DNA from: Clavelina lepadiformis
Lineage: Eukaryota; Chordata; Ascidiacea; Aplousobranchia; Clavelinidae
Assembly: GCF_947623445.1 (NCBI RefSeq)
Contig: NC_135245.1
Coordinates: 1,681,501 to 1,745,500, forward strand
DNA: 64,000 nt
Reading direction: 5' to 3'
The first letter of the stretch is position 1; each line of letters begins with the position of its first letter. The translations under genes were made by a program, and so were the position numbers. Below are positions 35,370 to 47,818 of the stretch, one piece after another. Below the pieces are notes generated by a model, which did no database searches, was not told where the DNA came from, and worked only from the letters and a program-made list of their open reading frames with translations.

Positions 35370-38300
35370 ATGCTGCAGGAGAGCACAAATAGTGAGGAAA
35401 CCTGTAGCAATGATCTTAAGTCGACCGGTGCTTTTAACCACACAGAAGAAAATAACTCGTCTGAGAAGGAGCAACACTTAAGAAATTTAAGGTTTAATTG
35501 ATATCTGATTATACAGTATTTCTTCAATGCTGAATATCTTGGGCCCAGATATTTTTTTATAGATGATTTATTTGTAACGCAAACTGGGACTACAGGTTTT
35601 TGACCACGTAAAAACTAATTTCAAATTCCATGATAAAATGCATGGGTTTTACCACCATCGTAGGACAATCCTTAAGTCTATGCAGTACCTGTGGAATGCG
35701 ATATTACTAGCACAGTCTGACTTGCGGCATTCATGGTTTTAAAATAGCATTTTTTGCAGGATGTCTCACATGAAGAAAGAAAAATCCAGGGATGCTGCCC
35801 GTTCAAGGAGGGGCAAGGAAAATTTTGAGTTCTATGAACTTGCCAAGCTCTTGCCTGTTCCAAATGACACTTCCAGCCAGCTGGATAAAGCGTCCATCAT
35901 TAGACTTACAATGAGTTACCTGCAACTCCGAGATTTTTTTCATACCAGTAATTTCTTTCTAAAGTCCTACAGTGTTACCGCTGGTGAAAGTGGTATGTCT
36001 GAGATATTATTTATCGATACATTGGCAATATTAATTACGATAAAGTTATAATTACTTTATTCTGATAGTTATTCAGTTATTTCTATAATGAATTATATAT
36101 TTCGATTTCTTGTATTGTTTTTGGTTGTATTGTGCATGTAAACATGACTATTGCATACATGTTCTTCGTGTTGAGTTATATCGTATGTTGCTCTTTATCC
36201 TTCATTAATGTGTAAGTTCTTTTAGATATGGAAAGATTTGTACAGCAGAACTTGTCATCTGTCCTATTGCAGGTATGTTTCCAAACAAGTTGGTTATAAT
36301 TTTTTTCAATTAATGTTGTTTGTATTCTGGTTTATTACACTGTCGGCCTAGCAAAATAGTGGTAGAATGCCCGGCCGATTGCAATTTGGTATGAACACTT
36401 GGTGGTGCTACGCTATCATTGTAATATCCTTGAGCAAGACCTTACTCTTGGTTGATGTTATAGACGAACTGTCTAAAAATAAATAAACAATCCAAAAAAA
36501 AAGGTGTCTGAACAAGTTTGGTAAGTAACAAGGGTTCAAGTGATAAGGAACATTGCTCAGTTTAAATCATGTAAACACCTTTCTCATTCTGAGGATAAAT
36601 GTTTCGATACCATGCTCGTACCTTATAATTGCCCTGGTTTCTGAATAAACAAAACTTTTTGACCCTTGTTAATCTCGCTTTGCAGAGCTTAGATGGCTTC
36701 CTGATGGTGATAAACAAGAAAGGAAGATGCTTGTATGTCTCAAACACGGTCTCAAGCTACCTTGGTCTAGCCCAGGTGATTGTGGATAATAATTATATCT
36801 TTACTCAATAGAAGCTCAATAAAACAAGCTTACTTATAATTAAAATTTCGGATAACCCAATGTACTGCAACGGGCTGAGGCCAAGTATGTATATAGCTGA
36901 TATTCATGTTACAAACTACTCCAAGTAATTTAATGTGTCATTTCAGCTTTGAGTTAATAAACTTTCGTTGTATGCATATAGCTTAATTTCCATTAATTCT
37001 CTTTTTACTAAAAGTTTTAAGTTTCTGACTGGGGTTTTTCAACCAAGGGAAGACCCAAACACTGGCTTGTATCTAAGAAAAACTCTTCAATGCCTACTTA
37101 TTTCGGACAGGTTGATATGGTTGGCAGCTGTCTCTCTAACTTTATTCATCCTGCTGACCAGCTAGAATTGACTGACCACTTGGAAGACAAGTGTTGTGAA
37201 AACGGAAAAGGAAAATTTTGTCGCATCACCAAAGAAACTGGAGGTATTGTCGGCACATAATATACATATTTGTTTTTATGGTGTTTGGTGAATAAAGGGA
37301 GGGGTGCAATATAGAATGCTTCACTGGGGCCTATTATAATGTATTCCACAGCACAATGGTTTTTTCAAATCCTCCAATACATACGTGTCAAACTCCCGGC
37401 CCGCGGACCACATCTGGCCCGATTTACAATAAAACTTGGCCCGCAATGTTATTTTGTACATTGAACTATTTCCGTCCCGCGAGATCATTGTACAGTATAA
37501 CTTACTTTTTTCAAGCAAGAAACAAGATTATAGCAAATCGCACAATAGAGTAGCAAAGCAGTTGCCCCACCATACGATAGAATAAATAGATTTAATCTAA
37601 CGCTTGTAATCTGGGCTGCTTTTTTGTTTATTGTTTGTTAATTCTTTAATGCTTTTGCAAGGAGATGAATGAAACATAATGAGTTAATGACGTAATAGAA
37701 GAATAATCAAAAATAGCCCAGTCAAAAATCGTCAAAAACATCAAAAATTTGGTGGTTTTTCACTGCCTGTTCGAATTCATATACTCGTGTCACGAAATGT
37801 TCAATCAAGTTTTATCCTTGCGGCCCGCGGCGTTAAATAAGTTTTGAGTTTTGGCCCCTGGTGCGATTGAGTTTGACACCCCTGCTCTAATAGAATAACA
37901 TAGTTTCAAAGTTGAAACTTCAAGCCACAGCATTACCTTTTATTTATGTCTGCAATGAGCTGCGAAGATGGTTGAAGTAAGACAGTGGTCTTTACCTGAG
38001 ATTGAATTCCAGTTCTAGGTCATTAATTGCTGTCACTTCACCTGTCATGTATAAGTAAAAGTAAATATAGAGTAAAAATATTTCAGGCTACAATGAAACA
38101 GATGAAATCAATTGACTTACAAGTTATTTATTTAGATAAGAATACCTGTTCTTGCTCGTTTTATATTCGGATGAAATCCACTTTAACTCGCCGCGGGATG
38201 AGCATTAAGTCATCGGGCTATAAAGTAAGAATTTCCACTAAACTCATGTTCCTTCTGTATTTTCTTGAAATCGTTGAACGTCTTTCAAGGTCGTCCATAT

Positions 38301-41300
38301 TAGCGGATGTCTGAGCCACAAGAACCTTCAATGTATCTCAAACAATGACGACGATTCGTCAAATGAAGATTCGGAAGAATGTACCATTAGAAACAATCTG
38401 CTAGGTTTTGTTGCCATTGCACAAGTCTTACCTTCACCATCTGTGACTGACCTGCAACTTGAAGAATCGATGTTCGTGGCCAGACTGGGACCTTCACTTC
38501 GCATTAACTATTGCGAAGAGAGGTAAACCCGAAGAAAATGTTCCGTACCTTATGTAAAGCTAGTGGATAGTAATAGGGATTTTCATACCACAGTAGGAAC
38601 CGCTTCGTCACCTCCATCGGACAGTACATTAGAAAATTTTTGATTAATTCAGGCTCTACTGTATAAATCCATTTTCAATTATTTTGTAGTGTTTGTGAGA
38701 AATAACAAAAGCTAATTTTGATGTTGCTGACTGTTTTTGAACGCGTCACCTTTAGTAGGATGTGATATAGACATTGATTTGATTAATGTTAAATTGATCG
38801 AAAATCTGAAATAAACTGATTAATGAAAATCGAAAATTTTCTTCTTTGATGGATATTTCCACATAAACAAACCAAATTGTTACTTTTTTTCTGTCTTAAA
38901 TACATGATTGATAAATTTTTAGCATCCAGGGTTGTTGTTTTGCTGCTTGTCTAGATGCGTCGGTTATTAAAACCAGCGCTTATTTAATCTTAAATCAATT
39001 GGGGCCAAGGTTGATTTATTTATTTACTACTGTCTGTATGTAAACAAAATCTGTATTTGTTTAACGCAATGATACACTGACAGAGTGTAGACAGAGTACA
39101 CCGACAATCACTGGAGCTGTAAATTAACATGTTTTTGTTTTGATTTTAGGCAATGTGGCACACCACATGTTTGTGTAGTGATAAATGTAATGAATATTTC
39201 TGCATCAACGACAGGGTGAAACAGGTGACAGACTATGAAGCAGATGAAGTGAAGGGCTGTACTATATATCATTTTGTTCACACGGCAGACTTGGACAAAA
39301 TAAGAATGTGCCATCTGGAAAGTATGCTTACATTCATCGTCTTTCTAAAAAGGATTGTAATCCCTAAAGGAAATCATAACTTAGTATTTTCAGTAAAAAC
39401 CCATTAAGTAATTATGAATGTCAACAACATAATGCACTTGAAAGCATTGTGTGGTTTTCACTTTTCAGTCCGTTTGTGTTTTTAGTTCTTACAAAAGGCC
39501 AAGTTACCACGCCTTACTATCGGTGGCTTACTAAATCCGGTAGCTATGTATGGTTACAGTCGTGTGTGACTTTACTGATTGATAAGCATCAGAACACTGA
39601 AGAAGACGCATTTGTATGGATTACACATGTAGTAAGGTAAACCCTTGTAATATGCAAAAGAAATTTCCTTCCAAGTAAATGACGAGGGACTTCTTGTTGC
39701 TGTATAAAAGCTAAAGCATTTTCGGTGAACAACAGTATCAGTTGGCCATAGTATATCGTTTTCAAGCCATTTTCCCTGATAGCTAGATTACGTGATAAAA
39801 TTTGGTGTCTTTGTGGTTAATAGAGTACTTGTTTTTGTGGGATTTTTAAACGCCGTTTTTCCTGTTTATGAAACATCAGCTATATATATTTTTCAGGTTT
39901 TTGTACGGTTTTATGTTACACTGCATATGTTAATATATCTATTTACACCTAACATATACAGAGAATAAACAGTTCAACATCATAATCGAATGATTCATGT
40001 AAACAAAACCATACTATTTGTAGTGAGAGAGGAAATGGCTGGAGCCAGATAAAGGCATCTAAGGACAAAACTAGTAGTCCAACAGCAGATCAAGCTAGCG
40101 GTAAATTTTTTATTCCATCCATCACATTTTCCAAACAAAATGTCGTCCAAAAGTCATTCATCGCAAAAGTATTTTCTATGCAGATAATGACAGCACCAAG
40201 TCAAGTTTGAAACCAGGCGTCAAAGCTTGTCGTTCTTACTCATCTAGTGAACCTGAGGCCATAGACAACAATAGTGCAGTAAGTCGATTGCCCGATGTTA
40301 AGCTTGCTTAGATAGACTTTTAATCCTCTTGTGTTAGGTGAAGATCACTTTTTTGTTTGTTGCCAATGTTTGTTATTTAGCCTGTTTATGTCCAAGTAAC
40401 CATGTCAGCAATATTCCTACCTTGAAGCAAAGTGTCATTTCTATTCATGTAACAATAAGGATGACTTTTTGTAGCGTAATAATTGTTTTGGAATTGCTTT
40501 GTTTCAATGTTTCTACTGTATGTTCAATAGCCAGGCTTACTATTAAAGAAACCTTCGTAAATACAATAAGGTTACTAAGACAACTACTGGAAATAGGTGT
40601 CTGTGAAATCTGACGAAACAAAAGAATCAAATGTCAAGTTTGTTAAAGAACTTCCTGATAAATGTTCTGCGTTAAAGAGAACGCACAGCACTAACACCTA
40701 TAATGCCTTGAGCGAGCCAGGTACGACTATTACATTCTATCATATATTCTTGGTCTGCTGTGTATTTCTTAGTGATATTGTGGTATTGTTAGTTATTAAG
40801 TTATTGTTAGTTCTTGGTGATTAGTCTTCATCGAAATCAGGCTTAACTACTCCTAGGAAGTTAAATAAAGTTCATGTATTTGACACGATTAACTTCATCC
40901 AGGCCATTTCCTGATTGAAGAGTGTTTTGGTTCAAAAGTTGGGGAAATTTTGTTAGTCATACGAACTGGGTTGACATTTTAAAATTGATTCTTTTAAACT
41001 GTGCTGTGTGCTCGTCATGTAACTGTTACTAAGTGCTATCAGTGGTTTTTAAACATCCAGGCTTCGCGTTTGTGTAAAGTGTATGACAGTAAATGAAGTA
41101 ATTTGTTTGTCAATGCGGTGTTTACAGTTTCACATTACTGGTCAAGTAATTGAATAGACTGTTCAGTTAAAGGTACTTGTAACTCCAATGTAAATGGAAT
41201 TGGATTTTTGGATTACTTTGAACTCTAACGAACTGCATTGCACGCCAGCCTTATTTAAATCAACCACATATTTCCACTATGTGTTTACACTTCTTTTTGT

Positions 41301-43563
41301 GGTTGTGCTGAATAGTTGGAGTGGATGACGCATTAAACTCATATTTTTAGCAAATATTTGTCAATTGTTTCCTGAAACTTCATACTCCTGGGGGATCTAG
41401 TTTATGAGCTAAATTAAATACAACTTACTACTACAGTGAAAACTTGTTTATTTCACTAATTTGACATTTCAGATAACTCCAAATAATTTCACTGGTTTGA
41501 ACAAAATTTTAAAATGCTTGTAAACAGCCGTCAATAACTTGAAATGTTTTTGTGGTTTATGGCTAGCTAGCCAGCCATAAGCTAGCTCTAACTAGCTCTT
41601 GTTGTGTTAAAATTAGTGGAAACGGCATCCATTGTTTCATAAGTACCATGGAAATTTGCTTTATTACTGGGTTATTCTAAGCTACAAAGCCAAAAGTTCT
41701 ATAATTTAACGCCCCTTCACCTTAAACCTCTCATATGTATTGCTGCTTTAATGTATAACATTTACTGACCCAAGTTAAAGCCATCACAATCCAGTTATCA
41801 AAAGATAAAAGAGATCTATTAAACATTAAAAATGAAACAAGGATAACGAAAACAGTTAAAATAACTAATCTAGGTGAAAATAAATTAGGCCATAGACAGA
41901 TTACTTCAGAAAGTTTACGGTACTTTTTTATAACCTAGTAGACTCGGAGGGGAAGCTGAGGGCATTTTGCCTGAACTGATTTAACTCAAGTTTAATACCA
42001 TTATCACGATGTATAATACTGCTTTTAGATCTAACTGTTTCTACTCATCTACAGCAGGGCTTCTCAAACTATGGGCCGGGGTCGTGAAACAAATTTAATT
42101 TTCATAAATTGAATTGTTTCTTGTTGATTTTTTATTCGCTTTACTGTTTCCATTACAAGAGCCTTTTATTACTGCAGGCTACAGTTACTGTATTTCGATG
42201 GGTTGTGTGCATTTGTATGATTTTGCCAGAGACAAAAATACCGCTTTAGATTTGTAATTGGACGTTTATAGTTTATGGGTCGCATAGAAATTTCTTTTCT
42301 AAAATTGGGTCGCAGATCCAAAAAGTTTGAGAAGTCCTGGTCTACAAGATCTACAATTGTCTAAAGACTCTAAAGGAAAAATCCTTGTTACGATACGTTT
42401 ATTGTCTCCCAATTGTATTTGCATAGTTCCTTGCCATCAATTATACCAACTTCGCTTAAATTGAAACTTTGGATAATTAATCAGTACCTCCAATTTCAAC
42501 TTAACAAGCTTTCAATAAATGTCATCTGTCATTATCATAATAAATGTCATTATACAAACACTGCACGAGGTTTTTTACAAACAGTGTGATTTTGAACTGC
42601 AGTACCCATTTTAATTAGTTTAGACATGGTCACATAATATTGTAAGTAATTATCGTTAACCATAGGATTTACATGTACCTACTTTTCTACCAAAATTCAC
42701 AATACTTTGAACCAAAGCATTTTTAATTAGTTTCTGGATATATACTGGAAATGAACTAAGTTCCTGTTTAACCTAACATATTGTACATCTGCTTTCATTT
42801 TTCAGTTGACAAGGAGCACATTGTAAAGAGAGAGAGAATGGAGGAAAGATTACCTGAGTCATCTGCTGCTTCGGAAGATGGAAAATCTTCCTTATCAAAA
42901 ACCGAAGATGTTCTCGATGTTGACTCCACGATGTGGAGAAATCCCCCAAACCGAGAAGTATCAAATCGCAGTGATTTGAACACCACTGTTATACATCATC
43001 ACTACCCTTACGGGATCGATCCCAATGTTCTTAACTCTAACCCTCTGTTTGCAAAAATGCTTACAACAAGTTATGTCAGTTACGACTCTCTGCTATCATC
43101 AAGAGACGCATATATTTTAGCCCCACCGGTGAATTATCTAGCCCCAATGTTAAACCCGTTACCCCAAGTGGTGTCTGCCCCACCCAAGGATATTGCCGGG
43201 TGCCCCTCCTCTGTCGCAACCATTGTGGATGAATTGAGGAAGGACCCAATGAGGAAAGTTAGTCCTCCAAATAAAGTCATCCTCTCCAGCTCCCAGATCC
43301 CGTATAGCAAATTGGTGATGCCAGCGTTCGTCGAAGTCAACAATGGCGTGGCAGGGGCGGCAAGTAGCACCCAGAACAATCAACAAAACCTCAATGTGAA
43401 CCGACTGCACCCCTCCGTCTTGACATTATCAGATGTTCCTAACAGCGGCATACTTCTGGCACCGTTACCTGGTTGCACCCCTCATGGTACAAATGGGCCC
43501 TTGATCCTACAACCCTTCAAACTTGCACATAATGTAAATGCACTCAACTCCCTTCCCATTTAA
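35370..43563 (+). CDS. bHLH-PAS transcription factor of the NPAS1/NPAS3-Trachealess group
   Basis: Thirteen exons: 35370-35491, 35760-35992, 36226-36272, 36686-36775, 37111-37243, 38136-38224, 38290-38522, 39215-39321, 39486-39636, 40024-40100, 40184-40278, 40597-40720 and 42806-43563. The joined length is 2259 bases, exactly 752 codons plus stop, with every junction in phase. Residues about 46-100 form the bHLH: the basic region [11 protein letters not shown] is followed by [15 protein letters not shown], which separates NPAS1/3 and Trachealess from SIM and HIF. PAS-A spans about 125-235 ([29 protein letters not shown]) and PAS-B about 290-400 ([28 protein letters not shown]). The Ser/Pro/Asn-rich C-terminal third is a likely activation region. 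As known for the family, it should act in the nucleus as a heterodimer with ARNT. NPAS1/3 against Trachealess cannot be settled here. The short first exon is inferred from its open frame and splice fit. Confidence 0.93.
36340..36490 (+). repeat. Probable tRNA-derived SINE in an NPAS-gene intron
   Basis: The sequence GCCTAGCAAAATAGTGGTAG followed by GTATGAACAC resembles worn box A and box B, and ATCCTTGAGCAAGACCTTAC matches the tail style of several aquatic-animal SINEs (a CTTGAGCAAGG-type core). It ends in an A-rich stretch (AAAAATAAATAAACAATCC...AAAAAAAA). Borders are approximate. Confidence 0.5.
37380..37884. mobile_element. hAT-like MITE with 7-of-8 TSD in an NPAS-gene intron
   Basis: The left end reads GTGTCAAACTCCCGGCCCGC and the right end GAGTTTGACACCCCTG. 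The flanking 8-mers CTCCAATA (37372-37379) and CTCTAATA (37885-37892) differ at one base. Internal GGCCCGCGG words are present at both ends. No coding capacity; it lies between exons 37111-37243 and 38136-38224. Confidence 0.85.
42055..42339. mobile_element. hAT-like MITE in the last NPAS-gene intron
   Basis: Ends CAGGGCTTCTCAAACT and AGTTTGAGAAGTCCTG are near-perfect inverted repeats 285 bp apart. The flanking 8-mers ATCTACAG and GTCTACAA share their six central bases, consistent with an aged 8-bp duplication. Non-coding. Confidence 0.82.
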
Positions 43564-45920
43564 ATACAGTTGTTAATTGACGCTTCACTCTCAGGCAGTC
43601 GCCCTCTATATAAATTGTTTACGTTATACCTCATACGATCAGAAACAAAGGGTGCGTTTTATCACTTCTACGCTGGTTTCTTGCAGCAATTTTTAGACTT
43701 GTTTTATCCACAATAAGCAAAATCTACCACATCACCCCTGTACAACGCGTGTACTGCTCGTGCAATTTTTATTTTCTCTTTTAATGTTTTAAAAGTTCAT
43801 TTTTTTCTTTTTTAGCGTGCTGGAAATTACTTAGTATTGTACTTCACTAGTTCTTTATACACATTAATGCTCCGCTGTGTGTGCAAGGGCGGACTTGGCA
43901 AAGAGTGCTTTTATTATTACGAATAATTTAAACAGTTTCTCATTGTGTCATAAGTTCCAAAAGTGGGTGCTCTGCTCATAGTCTTTTTGTGCTAGTATTT
44001 TTTTGTTGGAGTTGCTTCTACTACCTATCAGTGCGCAAAAATACTATTATTGCTCCGAGTTTATAACGTTACGTAAGCGCTGGAATACGTGACACTTTTC
44101 AGCCGAGAGAAGTTATATTCTCAGATTTTTGCCCACAAAAACTACCAATATTTGAAATTATTTAAATGTTTGTCTCCAACCTATGATACAATTACGGAAC
44201 CGCAGTAAATGGCACTGGCACTAAATGCTAAGCAGCTTTCACGAAAACTTGTTCAGCGTAGAGCCCTAATTTATTTCTTTGTTATAATTTTTGCATGAAA
44301 TATTGGACAGCATTTTTAGAAATAAAGTTTCAGACCTTGCAGTCATTTGACGCCCGCCTATTGCATAGTAATTCCCCATTCTTCAATTTTCGCTTACCTT
44401 TTTCTCACCGAAAACTGTCGGTGGACAGGAAACTTAGGAATCGAACTACGTTAGCTTTTTGCACTACATTTTCTTGGTTCTGAAGCTTTGTGGTTGATAT
44501 GTGCACTTTTTTTGTGTAACAGGTGAATAAAATTTGTAAGCTTTGCAAGTGCTGCAGTTTCATTTGACGTCAACGTTAATTAGGAAAACGTTAAGGACTA
44601 AAAAGTTTAGTGGAATGTAAATGAATGTTGGAAGTTTAAGAAAAGCTGTAGCGGTTGGCGTCCTGCCACTAACAGAACACAACGTGGGTTTGGTGGCCAC
44701 GCCAACCTACCATTTGAAAGCACAATTCTATTAATTGCTGTCTTGAAGGTTTTAAGCAATTATACTTACCACTTTTTCCTGCTCCTTAATTGTCCATGAG
44801 CACGTGCTTTATTGTGCTGTAATCACAACGGTAAGCAACTTAACTTTCGCTCTGCACTGTTAACGACAAAAAATATAAACAGTAAAATACAACATCAATG
44901 ATAACGTCATAAGCATGCGATGTCGCTTTGCAGACAGAAATAGTTAACTCAAACAGTCAAATTTAGCTGTGTACGTGGGCAGATCTCCTTAACCGTGATT
45001 CGATGCATAGCTGTTGATGGCTTAGTGTTGACTTACCACTTAACAGCTAAACATTTTTGCTTGTCCATTCGTGTAAATGGTATGTTTTTTAAGATATCGC
45101 TAAAAGCTATCGGGATCGGGATGAATTGATCACTGACCAGACGAATTACAAAATCGAATACAGTAGGCCACCAAAGACAACAGATGAACAACAAACTGCA
45201 AAAATACAGTCGTATGCAACAATGCGCACTTAAATTGTATGAAATATTCTGGTTTCATCCTAATTTTTTTCCGGCTGCCGTATTTGTTCCTGGCATTGTG
45301 ATGTAATAATGTTGCATGAGTCAGAGTAACTGTTCTAGTAAAAAAATTATTTTCCTTGTGGGTTTGTAAGTTTTGTTCTCTTATCTGCAAGTTAATTTTT
45401 AACCTACTAGTTTTTTCCAAAACCCGACGGCAATTTTCAAGATTTTTGAGCGAAAAATTAACGTGAAGCATGTACTAAATAGTGTATACCAAATGCTTTT
45501 TCGAACTTCGTCAGGAGAATATTATTTCTGAAACCGGAGAAATTCAATATTAAGATATAAAGTATACATGATAAAAATGTCATGAAAATATTTGTACCGC
45601 ATTACAGTGCGTCGCTTTTGGGACTGAAGCCGCGTGCTTTGGACGTTGACGAACATTAAGAAACTTTCCTGTCAAAAAGGAAACATTTGACCTTGCTACT
45701 AGCTCTCTTACTCTCTGACAATACGCTTAGTATAATAATTTAATCGAAAATAATTAATATAGATTGAACTGTTGTTTCTTCGAGGAGACACATTTCTGCT
45801 TTTGGATTCTATGATTCTGCCAAAATTTTGTCAGAATAACGGTGGTACAAACAAGCAGACTAAGGCCAGTTAACTTTGATTTGCCAATAGGAGAGTTTAA
45901 GTCTTTAAGAGATCAGTGTA
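43564..45920. other. 3' UTR of the NPAS-type gene, then intergenic DNA
   Basis: A polyadenylation signal AATAAA at 44526-44531 is followed by a GT-rich tail, so the 3' UTR is probably about 1 kb. From 44.6 to 45.9 kb no gene was recognised; the antisense ORF at 45130-45471 has no domain. Confidence 0.5.
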
Positions 45921-46099
45921 CAAGGCTGCCACTCGTAGGGATTTTACCCTACGGTAGGGTTTTTTGGCCCCTTGTAGGGTGTAGGGTGACCCTACGGGTT
46001 TTTCACGTTTACTCATAGATTTCCTTTTGTTTAAAGTAAAATAAAAATAAATTCAAATAATAAATTTACTGAATAATGACAAGAACATAGTCTAAACCA

Positions 46100-46357
46100 G
46101 GGGTGGCCAAACTGCGGCTCTTTAATGAATTAGCATTGTTGAATTAGACATGCATTTTCCCGGTCTAGACGAGTTGTTTGATCAGATTATGAAACAATGC
46201 GTTCTATCACATGTAGTAACAATGGACACTTTAGTTAAGTAAATTGTCAGATTGAAGCTGTACGTCAGGGCTGACCTAGTTTTAAGCCTTGGTTGTGGTT
46301 ATAGTAATAATTGTAAATTGCAAAAAGAGTTGGAGAAGCCCAGCAGGTGGAGACTGG
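46100..46357. mobile_element. Left half of a hAT MITE, nested in the composite element
   Basis: Starts CAGGGGTGGCCAAACTGCGG and follows the element at 50922-51436 for about 260 bases through AAAAAGAGTTGG and GGTGGAGACT, with internal length differences, then diverges. The matching right end is absent, so it was truncated or rearranged. Confidence 0.8.
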
Positions 46358-46539
46358 AGAGTGAGACAGCAGATGAGCAGAATCAGCAGATTGAGCAGAC
46401 AGGAATCAAGTGATCTTGTTTTGTAGATTTACGACTTTGTGTTGCGCGCGGTGGTCCGAAGTGGTCCGTGTGATCAAAATGTTTGCTTTGAACTTTATGA
46501 AGCGATCTTATATCAAAGATAGTCATATCCACCAACTTA

Positions 46540-46896
46540 ATGTTGACGACAGCTCCCGCTGGCCTTCTATCCAAGAGGTTTTTTCCAGGCTTGATGGCAA
46601 GTGACACAATCAAAAAATTGCTACCTCATCAGAAAGAAAGTTTCTTGGAAAGATGTAGGGAATGGTATAGGCCTAGGGAGGCAGTGAAGCAATTATATCA
46701 AAGGATCAATTTAGATGACCCTGTACTCCAATCTCTTTCGCATTTGAAACCATCTGCTATTGTTAACGAAACTTCTTCAATCACTGCTGCAGCCACGATT
46801 GCTAGTGGACTTCCTTGCATTACAACTATGCTCAATGTTAATGCACAGCAGATTGACCGACAATTGTGTGCCAATAGAAGCAATTCGGCTATGTAA
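46540..46896 (+). pseudogene. Possible transposase-derived coding fragment
   Basis: A 118-codon open frame includes ASDTIKKLLPHQKESFLERC and REAVKQLYQRINLDDPVLQ followed by SLSHLKPSAI. The pattern (a conserved acidic/leucine segment ending in DPVLxxLSxLxP) recalls the C-terminal part of hAT-type transposase-related proteins. This is recognition by style only and not a firm family match. It lies between the nested MITE and the reverse-transcriptase frame, which overlaps its end in another frame. Confidence 0.35.
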
Positions 46897-47818
46897 TGTG
46901 GAGAGCATCCTAGCAAAGATTGGTAAAGGTATGATGAATGGGGAGGGAATGCCTGCAAGTTGGAGAAAGAGTGTGTTGGTTCCTTTGTACAAAGGAAAGG
47001 GAGATGTGAAGGAATGTACCAGTTATAGAAGCTTGAAAATGCTTGAACATGCAATGAAGGTTTTGGAAAGAGTTTTCGAGGATCGAATTCGTGAGAGAGT
47101 TGAAATTAGTGAAATCCAAATGGGTTTTATGCCAGAAAAAGGTACAGTTGATGCCATGTTTGCTGTGAGACAATTGATAGAGAAATACGAAAAGGTTGAG
47201 AAGGAGCTGTATTTCGTGTTTGTTGATCTGGAGAAGGCCTTTGACCGTGTTCCCAGAGAAGTGATTTGGTGGGCTTTGAGGAAGAAAGGTGTGATGGAAC
47301 CAGAAGTTAGAGCGGTGATGGAGATGTATAAGGAAGCTGAGACATCTGTGAAACTCGAAGGCGAAATGTCAGAATGGTTTAAGGTAGAAGTGGGGGTCCA
47401 CCAGGGTTCAGTGATAAGCCCATTGCTTTTCGTAATTGTTATGGATACTCTGACACATGATTTGGAAACAACAATGGAAGAGTTCTTGTATGCTGACGAT
47501 TTAGTTCTCGTAGGAGATAGCTGGAAAGAGGTGGAGGTGAAGTTTGTTAGATGGAAAAGCGCACTGGAAAGCAAAGGTTTGAAGGTGAACATCAATAAAA
47601 CCAAAGCGATGAGAATTGGTAGAAAATCGTCGAAGGGAGTAGTCAGTACTGTTGATCCATGCGCAATTTGTGGGAAGAGAGTAGGGAGAAATTCCATTCA
47701 ATGCAGAAAGTGCAAGTATTGGGTGCATAAGAGATGTTCAGGTATCAATGGAAGGCTGACGAGTGGAATGAATTACGATAACCCTGGTGGTTTATATTCT
47801 GACTTAGTTGTTGATTAG
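46760..47818 (+). CDS. LINE (non-LTR) reverse transcriptase, 5'-truncated, with C-terminal PHD-like zinc motif
   Basis: The frame runs 352 codons, but recognisable RT sequence starts near 46.9 kb. Seen in order: fingers (LVPLYKGKGDVKECTSYR), palm motif A with FVDLEKAFDRVPRE, motif B (VGVHQGSVISPLLFVIVMD), the catalytic YADDLVLVGD box, and thumb-proximal GLKVNINKTKAM. The C terminus carries CAICGKRVGRN then CRKCKYWVHKRCSGI, a Cys4-His-Cys PHD/RING-like zinc pattern found in several invertebrate LINE ORF2 proteins. The endonuclease domain and most of the RT0/N-terminal region are missing. It normally copies element RNA at a nicked target. The catalytic YADD is intact, but the truncation makes self-mobility unlikely. 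Confidence 0.88.
   Translation: MLTKLLQSLLQPRLLVDFLALQLCSMLMHSRLTDNCVPIEAIRLCNVESILAKIGKGMMNGEGMPASWRKSVLVPLYKGKGDVKECTSYRSLKMLEHAMKVLERVFEDRIRERVEISEIQMGFMPEKGTVDAMFAVRQLIEKYEKVEKELYFVFVDLEKAFDRVPREVIWWALRKKGVMEPEVRAVMEMYKEAETSVKLEGEMSEWFKVEVGVHQGSVISPLLFVIVMDTLTHDLETTMEEFLYADDLVLVGDSWKEVEVKFVRWKSALESKGLKVNINKTKAMRIGRKSSKGVVSTVDPCAICGKRVGRNSIQCRKCKYWVHKRCSGINGRLTSGMNYDNPGGLYSDLVVD

Noticed and set aside
39149..39214. Upstream acceptor at TTTTAG|GCAATG for NPAS PAS-B exon
   Set aside because: In the frame required by the previous exon it meets a TGA before the PAS-B sequence; the acceptor at 39214/39215 keeps the frame.
44640..44720. tRNA-like stretch (AGCGGTTGGCG ... GGGTTTGG)
   Set aside because: No clover-leaf could be drawn and box B is poor; too weak to call a tRNA or SINE.
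45130..45471. 113-codon minus-strand ORF
   Set aside because: No recognisable domain, no splice context, and the composition is typical of chance frames.
47023..47697. 224-codon minus-strand ORF
   Set aside because: Antisense shadow of the reverse-transcriptase frame.
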